The notes below the pieces were generated by a model, which was given only the letters and a program-made list of their open reading frames with translations, did no database searches and was not told the origin of the DNA. This document shows positions 58,101 through 60,000 of a DNA stretch of 60,000 nucleotides, in pieces; position 1 is the stretch's first letter, and every line of letters starts with the position of its first letter. Position numbers and translations under genes: made by a program. This DNA is from Symsagittifera roscoffensis (lineage: Eukaryota > Xenacoelomorpha > Acoela > Convolutidae): positions 74,237,617 to 74,297,616 of the forward strand of contig NC_087063.1 of the NCBI RefSeq assembly GCF_963678635.1. The letters run 5' to 3'.

Positions 58101-59560
58101 TTCTATCCCTGCCAAAAGACGCGTACCTCATTGAGTGACAAAGATATTGAGAGAAGAAACAAAAGGCGAGACTTGGATGATTTGAGACGGGAATATATTC
58201 GCGAAAAAAGATAGAAAATTGAAGAAATGTGGGAATGTGAGTGCTGGCAAAACTTCAAAACGAACGAAAAAACTAAAAATCATATACGATCTAACTTTCC
58301 CTCCGAAAGAACTCTCTCTAATGAATCTTTTTTGGAAAAAACAAGAGCTGGATCTGTTTATGGATACGTTCAGGGTGATTCACTGTATCCAGATGAGCTG
58401 AAGCAAAGTTCGCTACTTTTCCTCCAATTTTCGAAAACACTAAAGTTGGAAGAATTGATATCGGGGAAAATAAGCAAAAATTATCCAACGGAAAACGATC
58501 TTTTTAAGCATCTCAGCGAAAGCTAATATCTAGTTTCAAACTATATATTGGTTCCATCATTACTCCTGTTTTCAATTTCTATATAGAACTTAGTTTAAAG
58601 TGTACAAAAGCTTACCGCTTTGTATAAAATCTCCCTCGAATGCTCATCAACATTTTTGTTCAGTCAGTTGTTGATGCTAGAAGGGAAAGAGATGAGAACC
58701 CTTTATCCGGTGTTGTTGCAGAGACTATGAAGCTCTTAGGTAATTCATCCTACGGTTACCAGGTAATAGATAGATCGAGACATATTTGATTGAAGTATTT
58801 GATTGATAAAAAAACACACAAAGCAATTAATGAACCGCTCTTCAAACGCCTGAACACTGTTCAGAAAGATTTGTACAAAGTTTAGTTACTTAAGTCAACA
58901 ATTGAGCACAAAGAACCCATAATTGTTGGATCTTTCATTCTGCAGTATGCAAAGCTGGGAATGCTTGAGCTTTACTATAGTTTTTTTGACAAGTTTTGTG
59001 ATGTAAATAAGTTTGATGAAATAAAAATGGACACGGTTTTGCAGTAGTTTCCTCTTGCTGAGGTAAATCTGTATGATTTGTTTTTGTCCGGAAAAAAAAG
59101 ATAACTTGGCAAAAGTGAGAGAAAAAGATTGCAGAGGTTCATTTAGATCGGATTGAAAAACAATTTTTTACCAGCAACATGTTTTAGCGTTCACGAAAAA
59201 CACGATAAACGAGAACCTGGCCTGTTTAAAGAAGAATTTAGGTGTATGGAGATGCTATGTGTGGAGGTGCTTTTTTTATGTAGCAAGACCTATTGTTGCT
59301 ATGACAACAAGTCAGTCAAGATGAAATTTAGCAGCAAAAGGTTGAATAAAAGAATTCTAAAGAAAACCGGTGATGGCCTCATAGAAAAATACAGAAAAGT
59401 AACCGACGAAGCAATCAACTTGACTTCAACAGACAGAGGATTTGAAACCATTAATTATATGGTTGCTACATACGAGCAAACAAAGAAGGGATTGATGTAC
59501 TTTTACCCAAAAAGACAATTTCAGGACGACGGAATACACACAAAATTTTTGAACTTGTAA
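55195..59560 (+). pseudogene. Maverick protein-primed family B DNA polymerase
   Basis: Spread over about ten frame pieces. The N-terminal part (55,195-56,350) has Cys/His finger-like sequence and a conserved Polinton region (FEKLDIVEQCS, YVGELTNKIIGK). Another finger, CPRCDCFFNKSNEFNRH, lies at ~56,400. The exonuclease region has FSFESR near 56,600 (first Asp replaced) and FNSGRYDLNLIKSYLIPYL near 57,050. Palm motif A, GIDASQLYPYSMCQD, is near 57,820. Motif B, AETMKLLGNSSYGY, is near 58,720. Motif C should read DTDS near 59,030 but reads MDTVLQ then a stop. The tail 59,153-59,560 is open and well preserved. It would replicate the element. Confidence 0.9.
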
Positions 59561-59779
59561 ATAACTGATAGTGTAATACCAATCATTTCAGTTTTGACTA
59601 ACTAACTGTAAACTTGTGGTAAAATGAATTTACGAAGCAGTGATTTATGTACTTCATCTTCCAAATTTTACTTTTTTTTTCTCAAAACTTGATTTTTTTC
59701 TCTCGAAGTTTCGTTAGGTTTCAGTACAGCTTTAGATAGTTTTCTCATAGTTTCAAACATTTTAAACAATATTCAAAAC
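59561..59779. other. Right subterminal region of the Maverick
   Basis: AT-rich, about 220 bp between the polymerase stop and the right TIR. Nothing recognised. Confidence 0.4.
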
Positions 59780-60000
59780 ATCGTATTCATAGGATTTAGC
59801 TAGTATAGGCAAAATCGAGTTCCAAAAATTTCAGGCGCTGAGAAATTTTTCTGAAGCTTACCATACCACTGAAATCTCACCATTCCCTGTTTTAATACAT
59901 TAGAAAACCTATTCCCTATCTTAATTCATAGGAAATTTATTCCTATCTTAATACATAGGTTGGTGACCGGAAGGTCTTTTCCCTATCTTAAAACATGGAT
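59780..60000 (-). repeat. Right terminal inverted repeat of the Maverick
   Basis: The reverse complement matches 41,807-42,040 and carries the same iterons (ATGTTTTAAGATAGGGAAAA, ATGTATTAAGATAGG, ATTAAGATAGGGAATAGG, ATGTATTAAAACAGGGAATG). The outer end probably lies just past the window. Confidence 0.92.

Larger units (their letters stand above)
41807..60000. mobile_element. Maverick/Polinton, ~18.2 kb, nearly complete but decayed
   Basis: Inverted repeats at 41,807-42,040 and 59,780-60,000 enclose a full Polinton gene set: packaging ATPase, retroviral-type integrase, minor and major capsid proteins on minus, and protein-primed family B DNA polymerase on plus. Polintons are self-synthesising DNA transposons related to viruses. 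The outermost right end lies at or just past the window edge, so the target duplication cannot be checked. A G-rich stretch (41,771-41,800) separates the repeat host from the recognisable TIR and may be part of the left end. All genes are broken. Confidence 0.93.

Overview
The window is AT-rich eukaryotic, almost certainly invertebrate-animal DNA, and I see no intact host gene in it. It is built from satellite DNA, old unclassified repeats and three large mobile elements nested in those repeats: an env-bearing Gypsy-type LTR retrotransposon, a BEL/Pao LTR retrotransposon, and a near full-length Maverick/Polinton. This combination points to an animal. I cannot name the species. All three elements carry frameshifts and stop codons, so their genes are listed as pseudogenes and coordinates are approximate.

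Layout. 1-4,440: about 11.7 copies of a ~379-bp satellite monomer, with a four-monomer higher-order repeat of ~1,516 bp present twice. 4,440-9,060: a ~1.23-kb module present twice, ~3.38 kb apart, with 1.4 kb of unique AT-rich DNA and two more satellite monomers between. 9,670-10,600: a 93-bp minisatellite open on both strands. 11,001-12,660: a 648-bp MITE-like element with ACCCGGGT ends plus a truncated second copy. 13,170-41,760: two head-to-tail copies of an old repeat (parts B and A). The first is interrupted by the Gypsy element (14,268-29,959, CATG target duplication). The second is interrupted by the Pao element (31,263-41,243). 41,807-60,000: the Maverick, entering from the left terminal inverted repeat and reaching the right one at the very end of the window.

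How the genes fit together. The Gypsy element is ordered LTR, PBS, small basic ORF, gag, protease, RT, RNase H, integrase, an env-like glycoprotein gene, LTR. Its coding strand is strikingly A-rich and G-poor. Its LTRs differ at roughly 3% of sites, so the insertion is fairly recent. The Pao element is much older. It carries two tandem duplications, one with a 199-bp piece of Gypsy LTR-region DNA at the junction, and it has lost the integrase catalytic core. The Maverick has morphogenesis genes on the minus strand (packaging ATPase, small conserved ORF, retroviral-type integrase, minor capsid, small basic ORF, major capsid) and the protein-primed family B DNA polymerase on the plus strand. A three-copy 704-bp array lies between the two blocks. 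Its polymerase has lost key catalytic residues.

The strongest observations are the nesting order, the Maverick TIR iterons and a detached copy of them at 30,080-30,170, the retroelement filler at a duplication junction, and the perfect hairpin in the Gypsy LTR.
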